Below, piece after piece: positions 10,638 through 22,639 of a DNA stretch of 64,000 nt. Location: assembly GCF_000203795.2 (NCBI RefSeq), contig NW_006281103.1:1493986-1557985 (forward strand), in the 5' to 3' direction. Each line of letters opens with the position of its first letter. Within the stretch, counting starts at the first letter, position 1. The notes under the pieces are model-generated. The model made no database searches, had not been told where the DNA came from, and worked only from the letters and a program-made list of their open reading frames with translations. Position numbers and translations under genes: made by a program. This DNA comes from Batrachochytrium dendrobatidis JAM81 (taxonomy: Eukaryota; Chytridiomycota; Chytridiomycetes; Rhizophydiales).

Positions 10638-11298
10638 CCTCGGAAAATAAAGATCTTAGCTCCGTCGTTCCAATCTGTGTCGGCTGATAGACGCAGGAAC
10701 TCGGTAGCATAATCTGCGCAAGAGCGTTGACCTTGCTCGAAGTTTTTTAATTTCGCTTCAGCAGTGCGCTCTCTGTCAGGATCATCAAATTGCCGTCTGA
10801 ATAGATTGATAAACTCCGGCAACGAGTTTAGAACTGGGTCATTGGACGCGAGTAACGGCATCGCCCATTCCGCAGCAGGGCCTGTGAGCAGGCTGATCAT
10901 GAATCCGACTCGCGCTTGGTCGGATGGGAACTGGGTCGTGTGCATTCTCATGGCCAAATTGCACTGGCTGACAAAAGTTGTGAATTTGGAGCGATCTCCG
11001 TTATCCTGTCTGGGGGAGGTATGCTCAACGCAGCCTGTACTTGTGGGATACTGCGCTCCGCGCGCAGGGCAGCGATTTCGTTCTGCATGTTTTGAATGAC
11101 ATTCTAGAGGGCTTCCACATAGTTTTCCATGACGAGAATTTAAGTTGAAATAGTAGGTAAAGAGAAAAGAAAACAAGAGTAAACAAACAGGTGGTTCAAG
11201 AAAATATGAGTTTTATCAATGTGTTACCCGATTCCAACTAGTACAAGCACCTGGTCTTTGCCTCGACTTCCCTCTCGATTTTATAGTTTCTAACACAA
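10638..11298 (-). mobile_element. 5' end of the same retrotransposon, right arm, gag degraded
   Basis: Inverted copy of the left arm, ending at the same TGTGTTAGAAAC motif (reverse complement near 11,298). Its gag starts at the ATG at about 11,130 but has a stop codon nine codons in (TAG in place of CAG) and a one-base deletion near the DRYNGD motif, so it is non-functional. Homology starts within gag codon 160-170 at the gap edge. The two arms are not identical, so this is not simply one read placed twice. Confidence 0.75.
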
Positions 11299-11333
11299 TG
11301 GCTGAATAGCCAAATTATAAAACATTGCAGTAT

Positions 11334-13105
11334 TTATCCAAACTTGATATGATTTTCGTAAAATTTGATAATCTAAAACAGGATCAAGAGATTAGCACGC
11401 TACCCTATCCAACGCACTGTTCAAGACAATGGTAAATACAAATAGTAATCCATTCACCTTTTGTGGGCATTTGGTATTGGCTACTTTACTGGATACAACC
11501 GTCTTTTTGCCATTTTTCCAGTTGATGTAAACAGCAAGATCATCTTCACCTGTGGCAGATGCTTCCATAGTTTCGATATTTACAACATCGTTTTCCCACG
11601 AGGCTTTGTCAAGTACAGCCCGACTTAACGAGTCAATCAAATGATAGACTTTGCTCAGATCGTCTTTTAAAACCAAGTTTAGTTAATACAAATAAAAACT
11701 ATATCAGTGCCAATATTCTTGATATATATCTTCAAGTGATCACGCTTTGAGTTGGATTGACAAAAATGGCAAATATATTGCAGTGGATGCGTACCTTGTT
11801 CATCAGTATCAACAGTATCCTGTTTTGTGAATGAGTCCGACTCTGAATTTCTTTTGTTGCCTGGTTTGGATTTTTGGGATTTAGTCTTGCTTTTAGCTAA
11901 ACACGGTTGGCATAGTATATGCATTAGTCTTACTAGACATGGGCACATCGGGATACACGGAAACCATCAAGCCCATCACAAATCATATCAAACACAAAAA
12001 GTTGCAGACAACAGTACACACCAAGAGTGTTTTTTTGAGACTGTTATTTTTGATGGACAAGTAAACTAGAATTAGCCAAACTCGTTTCAAACGCATACTA
12101 TTCATAAAAACAACACTGCATGATGTATTCCAGGCACCTTGAGTAATTTAGTGTTGGTATCCAATTCATGGGTAGATTCGGACAATTTTGTGGCATTTTT
12201 AAATTTTGGATGCTGATTCCAAAACTTTTTTATTAATATCGGTGCCTGAACCAATGATCAAAAACGGGTTAGATTACTCATCCATTTGGTACGACAATGC
12301 ATGCTACACTTACATTTACCACATCTATATGTTGTCACAATGGCACAGGTGATTAAATAAACAATGTCAGTGAAATTCACTGCAAGAGCATACTTGTGGA
12401 ACAATTGATATTAAAACTGTGCAATGTTCAAATCATTGGATAGTCATGAGAAATTTGAGCATGCAGTAGACTACATGGCTGCAGACATTATCTGCTTGGC
12501 GACATTTGAACAAAAGGCGTGTTTAGAGTTCATGTGTTGTAGATTGGAATAACATACCAGCTGATTCCCAGGTGTTTTCTACAGACGCATAACCCTTCCA
12601 TTTGATAAAGAATTGCTCTTTTCCCTATTCGGACAATAATGTATATCAACAACGAATAGTCGTAGTAAAAAGAGGCTGGAAGGTTAGAGTAGTTGTATTG
12701 GGGTGTAAAATGAACTGAAACAAAAGGCAATAAACAAGGGTTGGTATGCTTGTCGAGAATGAGTCGAGTGTTTAAGCAGGATGTCAATAGTCCAGTTTAC
12801 AAAACTCGGATGGTTGTAGTACTGCTGTACAAGGTATGTGTTGAAGCAATACAGCCATCACTCTATGATAAGCATCAACATGTGTTCTTTATCATTGACG
12901 AATGTCCAGTGTGGTTGATATGCAGACTGCCATTCATAATAGTATAACCAGCAGTATGTATTGACAAGGTTGTAGAAACAGTTGAACTGTCTGTAAAAGC
13001 AACCCCACACACCTCATTGATTCTAAAATCAACAATAGCCTCGACTTCATACACTTCATCGTCTAATGCTCGTTGTCGTTTTCTTGACTTTTGTTTTAAG
13101 CCCAT
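11334..13105 (-). CDS. HP1-like protein: chromodomain plus chromo shadow domain
   Basis: Eight exons join in phase to 225 residues: 13105-13013, 12624-12558, 12379-12363, 12245-12138, 12065-12020, 11896-11795, 11663-11458, 11372-11334. A basic N-terminus (QKSRKRQR) leads into a chromodomain (VYEVEAIVDFRI, FFIKWKGYASVENTWES, APILIKKFW). Aromatic-cage candidates are Y19, W40 and Y43. A lysine/serine-rich hinge follows. The chromo shadow domain (SWENDVVNIETME, LAVYINWKNGKKT, KCPQK, then IIKFYENH) mediates dimerisation in HP1 proteins. The family binds methylated H3K9 and forms heterochromatin in the nucleus. Length matches the usual 180-230 residues. Exon 3 is only 17 nt. Exon 5 borders are the least certain. 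Confidence 0.85.
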
Positions 13106-13361
13106 CTGAGTTTGAATGCAAACTCGTAACATTCACGCAAAATCAAACACTTTATTTTGCACCAATTGTATTGCACTCTTGCTGTTTTAGTAGATTATAT
13201 CAATTAAGATATTCTTGAATATTTGTGACTAGTTTACTGTGTTGTTTCAAGCCAAGATAATCTATTGTGAATTCAAACTATTTCTACCAATTATCATGTC
13301 ATTGTTCAGTCTGCTGAATGCCATTTTGATTACTCTTTAACTAATATTATCAATTCTACAC

Positions 13362-15089
13362 ATGACTGACATATTCAACGTTTGCTTGGTTTGTGGCAAT
13401 TTGCATTATATAGCAAACACTATGAATCCGACTCAAACACTTGCCAATCTCAGCACACAGATGAGTGCATATTGTTCAAACCCACCAACATCACCTAATC
13501 AAAACCCATTGCATAACAATCACATGGCAATACCACAAGATCCAATAATCGCAACAGATCCAGTCCTGGTACAAAGCATAGTCCCAGAAACCATGCACTT
13601 TGTCAACTCAGCCAATACTGCTGATTTGCATGCCGAAATGTGTAATTTGGATATTGATGCTGCGTTTGGAAACGGTTTGGATAAACTGACAGTATTGTTT
13701 CGTCAGGCTATATTGGTAATCAAATATCATTTGGGTTGTTCCTAGATCTTGCCATGTATTACATTTATATGACGGTTTGATTTACACCCAACCATAACTC
13801 GTGTTTTTAAATGGTCATCAAATCTGTAATATGGTCTGGCAACATGTCTAACTGAGTCAACACCAATGATATAAACAGGCTGATTATACCATTTCAAGAA
13901 ACAGGATAAACGAGCATCACAAAGCAGAACTCGATAGTATACGACAAGCACATGAGTTGGAACTAGATGGCTTGAATGGCAAGATGGATTCTGTGATCAA
14001 ATCTCGAAATCATAGCGACAAAAAACTGGTGGATTATGTTCAAGTAGTCAATGCAGCAACAGCTTTCCTAACCCGCAAGGTATTTTGACAATTATTTGGT
14101 TGTGTAGTTGCAACCAATTCAATAATATACCCAAACTTGTATCATGAGCAAAGTTGGGGATCTGTAGATTTGCACACGATTATTTTAAAATGTGATTTAT
14201 TGTATTGGTATCTACGTTAGCGCAATCAACTTGCAACTGAAAAATGGTTCGGTAGGTGGAAAGTTAGGCAGATGGAACTGAGGAAAAGAAAATTTGCAAT
14301 GCATATTGCTGTTCGACATCATAGAAAAACCATGACGCAGAAAGCTATATTGGGATGGCATTCTGAAGCTGGAGTAACGTGGCGAAAGGCAACTGAAAAC
14401 AGAATCCGAGTACGTCTAGTCAATTGGGTTTGTGAAACTTGATGTATGATGTTTATTAATTTGAAATCCAATATTCCAGATGGAAGCAGAAAAGCATATG
14501 CAAACCATGTCGGCCGAATATGAGAGTCGCATTGCACAGGTATGTTTTGATATGGATGTACTATTTTAATAAATCTACTAGCACAAAACTACCATGATGC
14601 ATCGGAAATTCAAATTGCAGTCTACTAGTAGTTTGTTGAACAACTAGTTTAGTTTATGTAAATCAGTGAATGCCAAAAATACGTTGTATATTTAATCCAT
14701 TTTGAATTCAAATTTGATATATGCAACGTAAATAGTTGTCCAAGAAACTCAACAAAACCCAAATGCAGTTACATTTGTCAATAGAAAAGCAGCACATACA
14801 GCAGGAAGACATGAAACGAAGTTTTTTGCGTGGTGTGTGCGCATTGAATATGGAAACTATGGGAATATTTCGTCAAGATGAGATGCATTGTTCAGAAAGC
14901 GTACAAAAACAGTTGAACTATCCAATTACAAACATGACTGTCGAATGCAATCAGTCTAGTAAACCTACTGTTCGGTTTATTAGTGATACTGCAGCAGTAC
15001 CCGACATTGCATGCGAGACACTTGCAAAAGAAACTACAGATTGTATTTCTAGTAGAACTCGTGGATTGGTCACTCGGCATTATAATTGA
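13362..15089 (+). CDS. POC5: POC5-like centriole protein
   Basis: Five exons: 13362-13715, 13915-14079, 14221-14409, 14480-14539 and 14736-15089, about 373 residues. An alternative ATG at 13,422 would give 353. After a low-complexity N-terminus there is a coiled coil (exon 2). Then come Sfi1-like centrin-binding segments rich in tryptophan (EKWFGRWKVRQMEL, KTMTQKAILGWHSE) and a conserved C-terminal helix (EDMKRSFLRGVCALNMETMG) that closely resembles POC5. POC5 binds centrin inside the centriole lumen and is needed for centriole elongation. Chytrids have centrioles at the flagellar base, which fits. The exon 1/2 junction is tentative; the others are supported by GT/AG sites and frame. Confidence 0.8.
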
Positions 15090-15219
15090 AAATTATCAGA
15101 ATAAACGAGATGCAGCAAGTTTTTTCATACTGCATCGATCTTGCATTTCTATTGATGGAATTGATAATTTCAAGCAGTTATTTGGATGAAATGGGTTAAA
15201 TTCACTCGATCAGAATGAT

Positions 15220-15467
15220 ACATGAGCCGCAATGGATGATAATGCCACTCAAATCAGCACACAATCTACTGATATATGCAATACAACACCACCAATACAA
15301 ATCAAATCAAACCCGATCACAAACGTGGTGTTGAATCCAATGCATGCGAGTACTTTTTAAACACATGATACACACTGATGGTGATGGTTGCTGACAGTCA
15401 CATTGCAGTGTACATGTCCACTAGTGTCCACTGTCATGTCGATTGTTGCTATCCGTGACATTCAACT
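15220..15467 (+). repeat. Inverted repeat, left arm
   Basis: About 245 bases that match 17,346-17,592 in inverse orientation at roughly 85-90% by eye. Both arms encode, in one frame, a degraded stretch of the type HEPQ.MIMP.KSA.NLL. A coding relic may therefore have been duplicated in inverse order. The spacer holds the hypothetical acidic gene. Confidence 0.7.
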
Positions 15468-15907
15468 AGATCACAATCAATGTTGCATCAAAATATACGT
15501 AAATCATATAAACTGCAATAATTTTGCATGTCATTCGACTTTTACATATACTATAATACTTGCACCTTGACATTTCATATTGAATACACGATTGGTTTGT
15601 GGAAATCAATTTTATAGTGTTGGTAAGCTATAAACACTTGTTACACCACTCTGACAATTGGGTTTGATATCCGACTGTATTTCTGAATATATTCAACATT
15701 GTAGTTGATAGATTTGACTAATAAGCTGACTGGTTTTATCGATTCAACAATCCAGTCGATTACTAAAATTGACAAATGTTCAAGCAGCTTCACAACACTT
15801 GTTTTGCAGCAATTGGTTTAATATGACTGGCTTCATATGCAACACAATGTTGAATTCAATGTTGTTTTGTATTTGCAACAATTGAAACTACACCACTAGA
15901 AACATTC

Positions 15908-16875
15908 ATGTCAGGATTTTATATTGATACTAATGCTGACAGAGATTTGTACAATACATACAAACCCAGTCAATCACTAGCATCTACTGTACCACAAACA
16001 CCTGTGGTCAAGCATGCATGTCTCTCAGTCCACTACCACTTGATTGCTTCAGTTTGCCCAATCTATTCAGTACAATGTCAAATTGCATCGTCTTGATCAC
16101 TTCTGCAGTGCTGATGGTGACTGGATTACACGATCTGTGTCGGGTATTTCATCCATGTCATTGGGTGATGAACAGCCATTGGTTCGTCAATCAAGACAAA
16201 CTGGTCAGTCTGTTCAACAGCAGTCGCTACAACCAAAACTTCATTCGCCTATTGCGCAAAAGAATTCAAGTTTGTATCAGTTCGAGTCGGGAATCCTTGA
16301 GAATCTGTTGCATGATGTTGATACTATGAATGATACTGTCAGAGTTGGACGCCATGCAAAACAATCGTTTATGTCGAGTCAAGCATGCGACTCGGATTCC
16401 TTGTGTGATGATGACAGCCAAACCGATACTGACAGTGAATACTCCGAGTCCATACACAGCAATGACTCGGATATATCCGTTGATGGATACATTGATTTTT
16501 TAAATGATCGCACTGCAACAGTGTTTGATATTGATCAAGAGTCGAGGTATTTGCAAGGCACACTCAGCAACAGTCCTTTGACTTGGTCAAATGGATCACC
16601 TAGACGCATGTGGAGAAAGTCATGCGATAGTCAATCCGAAACCAGCAGTGATGAAATTGATACTATTGAATCCATGAATACGCATGCAAACAGTCAATTG
16701 ATGCTAGATCGTCATGCAAATGTCCAAATCAGTACTTGAAACACATTGCAAAACTGACCGTCACAAATCCAAGCAACATGCAACAACCCAACATCATGAC
16801 TTGACTACTCAAGGTCGTACTTTTGACGCCCAGCTCTCCAATATCCTCAACTCAATTCAACTGTTAGGGTTGTGT
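15908..16875 (+). CDS. Acidic Ser-rich hypothetical protein, frame broken
   Basis: ATG at 15,908 opens a frame to about 16,040. A second frame (16,044-16,739) continues with Gln/Ser-rich and Asp/Ser-rich low-complexity sequence (DSDSLCDDDSQTDTDSEYSE). Coding-like sequence then resumes in a third frame to about 16,875 (LTTQGRTFDAQLSNILNS). No domain is recognised. The frame changes near 16,030 and 16,725 mean either sequence errors, short introns I missed, or decay. It lies between the two inverted-repeat arms. Confidence 0.4.
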
Positions 16876-17345
16876 CAATAGAGACAAGACAGTCAGGCAC
16901 TTTGAACTATGAATATTTGAGTCAAGGGCTTTAATCAGACTGAGGAAACCCAATTGGAAACAGTAGGAAAATATATAGTTTATTGATGGGCTTTGAGGAT
17001 GCCAGGATTGCAACGTGCACGTTGAATAATAGTAATATGTTATCAAGACCATGTTGAATTATGCAGTTCTGTTACTAAAAATACAGAGTTAGATCAAATA
17101 AAGTGTGCCATTCTGTAATCGAATAACACACTCAGGGTGTGATCATCACAATTACATGCACAACGTTGTGTCTGGTACACATCCAACCCTCAACGCGCCA
17201 GAATAAAATTGAAACCACTTGCCAATAGATTCATGGCGCTGTACTAGCGTATACGCTTGGTCTGATGGTGACTAGTTGTATGCCAAACATGAGAGCATCT
17301 GGAAGTCAGCCCTAGATATTGTGCACATTTGGTGAATACAAGTAC
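16876..17345. other. Intergenic, nothing recognised
   Basis: No reading frame with coding character, no RNA gene and no match to the other repeat blocks in this window could be seen. Confidence 0.4.
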
Positions 17346-17592
17346 AGTTGGATGTCACGGATAGCAACAATCGACATGACAGTGGACACTATTGGACATG
17401 TACACTGTAATGTGACTGTCAGCAACCATCACCATCAGTGTGTATCATGTGTTTAAAAGTTTGATTTGTATTGGATTCAACACCACGTTTGTGATTGGGT
17501 TTGATTGGATTGTATTGGTGGTGTTGTTTTGCATATACCAGTAGATTGTATGCTGATTTGAATGGCATGATCATACATTGTGGTTCATGTAC
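17346..17592 (-). repeat. Inverted repeat, right arm
   Basis: Inverse partner of 15,220-15,467. A minus-strand open frame of 77 codons (17,419-17,652) runs through it and shows the same peptide stretch as the left arm, but the left arm has a stop within it. Confidence 0.7.
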
Positions 17593-17859
17593 CACGATGA
17601 CAAACTGGCCTGTTGACACGGCCAGTTTGTTGAACGACCTGCCAATGCCCAATTCAATTATAGTACAACGTCACTCATTCGGTGTAGCGGAGACAGATTG
17701 CCGAGTTTGATGTTGATCATGTTGTGACACAATCAGCAGTGTTTGATGTATACAGTCTAGATTAACCTAAAATGACCATGCAGTCATACCAACGGAAAAG
17801 TCATGGGTTTGAAATACTGCAGCAACAGGCTGTTGGATGCTGTTGTGTCAGAGTGATCC

Positions 17860-18191
17860 AAAACATGACCAATCAAACAATCAGTCAAATATTTGGTACA
17901 CAGTGACAGTATATGCTGTAGTAATGGATTGTATATGTGATGATAATTATCCATAATCATGGTAATGGTCTGACACTACCTGACCACTGGATACATCACC
18001 GCAATTGGGAGTATCAACACAGCATACTAGTGAGGTTGATTATGCATCAACAACGATGCTTGTATATTAATCCACCCTATATGGTGTTTCCAGCTTTGTC
18101 CGCCCTATATGGTGTACTCGTGTTTTTTGTGGTCGTTCATTTGAAAATTGCTTGTTGTCACCCTTAAAGCTACCGTAATTATAAAACAGTC
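17860..18191 (+). promoter_or_regulatory. AP-family upstream block of AP1
   Basis: About 330 bases conserved with 48,085-48,431 upstream of AP2. They include AATCAGTCAAATATTTGGTA, a CTGACACTACCTGA block and CCACCCTATATGGTGT followed by a second CCCTATATGGTGT (18,074-18,115). A GTCACCCTT.AAG.TACCG block lies before the ATG. Conservation exceeds that of surrounding non-coding sequence, consistent with a promoter. Confidence 0.6.
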
Positions 18192-19884
18192 ATGCACCAA
18201 ACTCAAACCATTTTCATCACACTACTCGATACAATGTTGATTACTCTAGAATGCATTCTACTTGCGTTACAGACGGTTGCTGCAGTTCGAGTTTCATTAC
18301 ATTCACCGATTGGAATTGACAGTCAATCAAGCAATAGGCTATCAAAACGATCACCCGTTGAATTGGATGGTGATGTTAACAAATGTTTCACAATGAAATT
18401 TAATGTCGATGGAGTCAATGTATGTATCATGCCATGTCATGCATTGTAGTTTGATATCAATGCATGCCACGTTGAATCAATATCATACTTGTTTAAAATA
18501 GTTGGGTTTACGAGTCGATTCAGATGTCTCTGATATGATCGTACCACTTCCTAGTTCAAGCAGAGATGTAGGTTTGGCTCCAGAAAGTACTCCGAATGGA
18601 GAACCCGTTACTATAAAGTACAGAGGCAAAGAGTATAGTGGATTTAGTTCCGACGCCGTTGTGACGATTCCGGGTACTGGGATAACTGGCGTCAATTTAC
18701 CAGTAATAGCAGTTGAAAAACAATCACCAGATCTAGTTGGTATCAGTCCGAACCTTGATGGAGTATTTGGGTTTGCCTATTCCTCGTTGTCAAAGCATCA
18801 TCCACCAGCCACTGCAATGGATACTTTGTACAATGATGGTGTCATTCCTAATAACGAGGTTAGTCTTCAACTATGTCCGTATGATATGACTTCAGATAGC
18901 TTCATCAATATAGGAAACACGGAAATAGCTGCAAAATGCGAAACGGATGGAAGGAGTATTGCATGGGTAGAATCACCAACAACAGATCGTCATACTGTCA
19001 ACATCAAGAGTATACTAATCAATGGCGAACCAGTGGAGCTGCCTGCTGAATTCCAAAAAAAGGTGGAACATGGACATACTTTGTACTCGGTTATACAAAC
19101 ATGTTTTATACATATGTATTTCCCTAGAGTAGTCGTGAAAGCGTTGGTTGATGCTATTCTTGATAGTGATGCGATTACTGTCAAAAAAACTGTGTTTAGT
19201 AACAAGCTCAACAAAAAAGAAGTCAAAAGAATATTTTGGGAATACCACGCAATGTCCGAATCCGGTTTTAATATCGATTGGGGCAAGCTGCCGTCGTTTA
19301 CAATTGTAATGCATGCTCAAACCCCCGTAACTGATGACAATAGCAATTCCGTTGTAAAGATCACACTGGGTCCTAGAGATTATATACAGAAAATTGATTA
19401 TACAAGATGTAAATAATTGACAATTGTATGTAATGTGTTGTTTGATTAACCTGACTAATATACATGTTGAGTTATAGTGGTGTTTGCTGTAACAACTGGT
19501 TCAAATGACAAAGCAGTTCTTGGTATTCCATTTATGACTCATCTTGCAGTCACATTTGATTTACAGAATAAACGCATTGGGCTTGGTCCTGGATGTGGAT
19601 GCGAAACTATGACTGATGGATATCCTATTATTTCAAACGGTGATCAAGTACTATGGCCATTATCACAGTAAGTTGTTTGATATTGGTGTGTGGATGTGTC
19701 AATTGATATATTGATCATGAATTTGATGCATACTGTTAGATTGCCTGAACAACCAAGTACTTCAGGTTCAGATAGAACATCTAGTCTCAGGAGATCATTG
19801 TCGCGACTTGGTAATACTTTTCGTGGTAGTATTCGTCGTAGTAGTAAGCGGCTAAAGTTTAATTACAAGAAACTTGATGGCTAA
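18192..19884 (+). CDS. AP1, secreted aspartyl-protease-like protein with altered active sites
   Basis: Four exons (18192-18419, 18502-19408, 19478-19667, 19740-19884) give 489 residues. A hydrophobic leader (MLITLECILLALQTVAAV) is followed by a short pro-region with a dibasic site (LSKRS), then a pepsin-fold body. The body shows DGVFGFAYSSLS and, in lobe 2, KALVDAILDSDAITV. Pepsin-family enzymes need two Asp-Thr/Ser-Gly motifs. Here they read D82-S-D and D297-S-D, so both glycines are replaced and proteolysis is doubtful. A glycine/cysteine motif GPGCGCE and a Ser/Arg-rich basic tail close the protein. Secretion is inferred. It could act as a non-catalytic binder or decoy. Confidence 0.8.
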
Positions 19885-19984
19885 ACTGATGTAGTAATAA
19901 AATCGGCTATATGTTGCATGAATGATGACCATGATTATTTTATAGTTGATATGATGTACGTTAGGACTCTTGGTGTTAGCAATC

Positions 19985-20310
19985 ATTAACTACAACTGAT
20001 CAAGTAGTTGTGTCTGAAAACACCCACCACACTGTCAAGAGTCACAAACAGACTCTCAATAAACTCGACTGAATACAATTCATTGGTGACAAACTGCTAC
20101 TATATGTACTTTTAATGTGGTGTATTCATGTTTGATTGTGTGATATGTTCAAGCCGTGCATGTATTGGATCAATCCAGTGTGTATCGTAGTTGTTTGGTA
20201 CACGATGTTCACGCATACTATTGCATTAGTAATACATGGTATTGATTGAATACACATCATGATCACATAGCTCAATCACGATCCAATTGACATGAACAGT
20301 CGAGTCGTGT
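19985..20310 (+). repeat. AP 3' flank, shared with AP2
   Basis: Matches 50,010-50,330 downstream of AP2. In AP1 this sequence is 3' of the stop codon; in AP2 its first part is translated as the C-terminus. From 20,310 to 20,510 nothing is recognised. Confidence 0.7.
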
Positions 20311-20509
20311 AGTTTGGGTTCAGCTTGACACATTTGTATTGTCAATCGGACAGAACGTCAAAAGTGGATCAAGGTCAACTGAAACAACCAACAAACTGGA
20401 TCCAGTATGTGTAGTCACACTGGGTTGTATATATTGACTACAGTAAACAACTCGAGTGTCATTTTACTGATTATGGTTAAGGTTATGGTGACATGCCAGT
20501 ATTGGATAC

Positions 20510-21278
20510 ACACAGCGTTACAATGATGGGTCAGCAACAATGTGATGGAGTTGGATGTGCAATATCAAAACCATGCTCAGAATACGTGATATAACGACAA
20601 CTTGCAGCCATATTGATGTAAATGGACCACCAAATAACAGTGTTGGTGTGTAATAAACAGTTGCATTACTGACATGTGTCATGATTGTTGTTGAACTAGA
20701 TTGCGATCGTATCCGTGATTCAGAATACAACAAATGTGTACAAAGTTGTATTGGCAACATTGACAGTCAAACACAATACATGAATGTGGGTTCAAACTTG
20801 GTGATCGTACAATGTATGATTACTAAAAGTGCACAAAATGTAGATTCAACACTATAGTCCGGTTGTGTCATATGATAGTTGTTGTATATCAAACAAGTAA
20901 TGCAGTCAATGTGTAGTAACCATTGCATATTGCAATGCAGAATACAGTCACTGCATGATGAGTACAGTTGTAAAAGGGAGCGTTTGCGGTTACACAACAC
21001 TCATGAAGGGTGTGCTTTTCAATATACCTGATAAAAGGGTCGTAAAAGCATAATCCAATCGATACAATCATCAAATTGATCAATATGATATTGTGATTAG
21101 GGAGCAGCATACTGTCTAGTTTGATAGTTGCTCATTACAAGCAATCAAGTAACCCTGTATATTGGTTAACCTTAAAGGGTTGGTTTGCTATACAAAACAT
21201 ATAAATACAATCGATTGAGTTCATTCCTATAATCGACACTACTTTTGTATTAATAGTTTAAACCCATTGACCAATCTG
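20510..21278 (+). repeat. PR-family upstream block, copy 1
   Basis: Conserved with 33,325-34,130 (inverted, before PR2) and 55,560-56,372 (before PR3). The proximal 150 bases include TATTGGTTAACCTTAAAGGG, TTGCTATACAAAACATATAA and TTTTGTATTAATAGTTTAAA and probably contain the promoter. The distal part carries a divergent 80-codon frame (20,518-20,760, minus) that is open in PR1 and PR2 blocks and shifted near its start in the PR3 block. Confidence 0.7.
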
Positions 21279-22400
21279 ATGAAATTGGTTGATATTCTAT
21301 TCGTACTGGCTGTAGCAACAACCGCCAATGCAATATTGATACCGATTGATAATAATGGTTCACTCCAAACATCAAGAACTTTGAGTCAAGTGTCTGGCCC
21401 AACTGATGAACCTAATCCAGGCACTTCCAATGAATACCAGCAAGAACCAGTGGATTTGAGTCTTCCCGGCCGGATCCGGCAACAACCAATGGATCAACCT
21501 AATCCAAATACTCCCGGTCCAAACCAGCGACCAACTGTGATTGTATTTGGTCCAAATATTCTCAAACAAGGCAGGAAACGCATAATTGAACAACCCAGTT
21601 CAAGCACTCCCAGTCAAGTTCCTGACCCAATTGATCAAGTCGGTCCAAACACTTTTGACAAATACCAACAACAACCAGGTGATAAAACCAGTTCAGGTAT
21701 TCCCGATCAAACTCAGCAACACCTAATGGATGCAACTGATTTAAATATTTTCGACAAAGATCAGCAACAGCCGATTGATCAACCCAGTCAAAGCACTCCC
21801 AAACAAAGTCGGAAACGGCCGATTGGTGATTCCAGTCCAAGTGGTGCTCCAAAACGAGATCGAAAACAACCGATTGATCAACCCGATCCAAGTACTTCTG
21901 ACGAATACTGGAAACCACTATTTGATATAATTAATCCAAATATTCCCAGTCAAGACCCAGTTGATGAACCCAGTCCAAGTACTTCTGGCAAATATTGGGG
22001 ACCACTATTTGTTATAATTAATCCAAGCACTTCCAGTCAAGACCAACAACAACCAATGGGACAAGGCGAGTCTGCTAATACTGTTTCAAATCAAATAGCT
22101 GGATTAAGTGAACAATATCAAAGAACCTATAGTCTTATAAAACAAAGGCTTAAATTGTCTAAAAAAATACAAAACAACAAATGGCAAGAATATCGTAGGT
22201 ATGTAGACCTTGAATTCGAACAACAAATGACGTTAGCAATGGGCAAAGAAATATCTGGATCAAGATACGATCCAAACGTTCAAAAGCAATTGAAACAAGA
22301 GTATAGAGATGCAAGCAAAAGAGTACACAGTGTTAAAAAACAATTGAGACAGTTTATGAAAAGGCGTGGTTTGAAATTTCAAGAACCGGATTCGGATTGA
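21279..22400 (+). CDS. PR1, secreted Pro/Gln-rich repeat protein
   Basis: A 373-residue protein with signal peptide MKLVDILFVLAVATTANA. A long disordered region follows, made of degenerate units with Q.QQP.DQP.PSTS-like spacing (to about residue 270). It ends in a basic helical domain of about 100 residues that is conserved in PR2 and PR3 (LALAMGKEIS.S-type motif, C-terminus EPDSD). The start is the ATG that matches the paralogues; the frame stays open upstream but without conservation. Single exon. Function is unknown. The shared upstream block suggests co-regulation with PR2 and PR3. Confidence 0.75.
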   Translation: MKLVDILFVLAVATTANAILIPIDNNGSLQTSRTLSQVSGPTDEPNPGTSNEYQQEPVDLSLPGRIRQQPMDQPNPNTPGPNQRPTVIVFGPNILKQGRKRIIEQPSSSTPSQVPDPIDQVGPNTFDKYQQQPGDKTSSGIPDQTQQHLMDATDLNIFDKDQQQPIDQPSQSTPKQSRKRPIGDSSPSGAPKRDRKQPIDQPDPSTSDEYWKPLFDIINPNIPSQDPVDEPSPSTSGKYWGPLFVIINPSTSSQDQQQPMGQGESANTVSNQIAGLSEQYQRTYSLIKQRLKLSKKIQNNKWQEYRRYVDLEFEQQMTLAMGKEISGSRYDPNVQKQLKQEYRDASKRVHSVKKQLRQFMKRRGLKFQEPDSD

Positions 22401-22639
22401 TGGTGTGTCGATGAATTTGATTTTGAATAAATTTAAACTTTTTGATGTGTTGGTATTTGTCGAGTATTGTGAATGGATCAACAACCATATCATTGATTGT
22501 GTATACTGCGTTGGATATTACATCGACAGTTACTGGATTGTTGATTGATACATTGACATGGTTTGTTCCATATACATCAATGACCTGATAACAACCAGTG
22601 TTGATTGTAACTATCAGTCATACTTGCAATCACTTGTCA

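Noticed and set aside
9849..10712. Long frames running across the 100-N gap on both strands
   Set aside because: They join two oppositely oriented element arms through ambiguous bases; only the parts before the gap have gag character.
12875..13012. Continuation of the first HP1 exon as an 85-residue protein
   Set aside because: Chromodomain character stops at the GTGTGT donor after RINE and resumes in the exon at 12,624.
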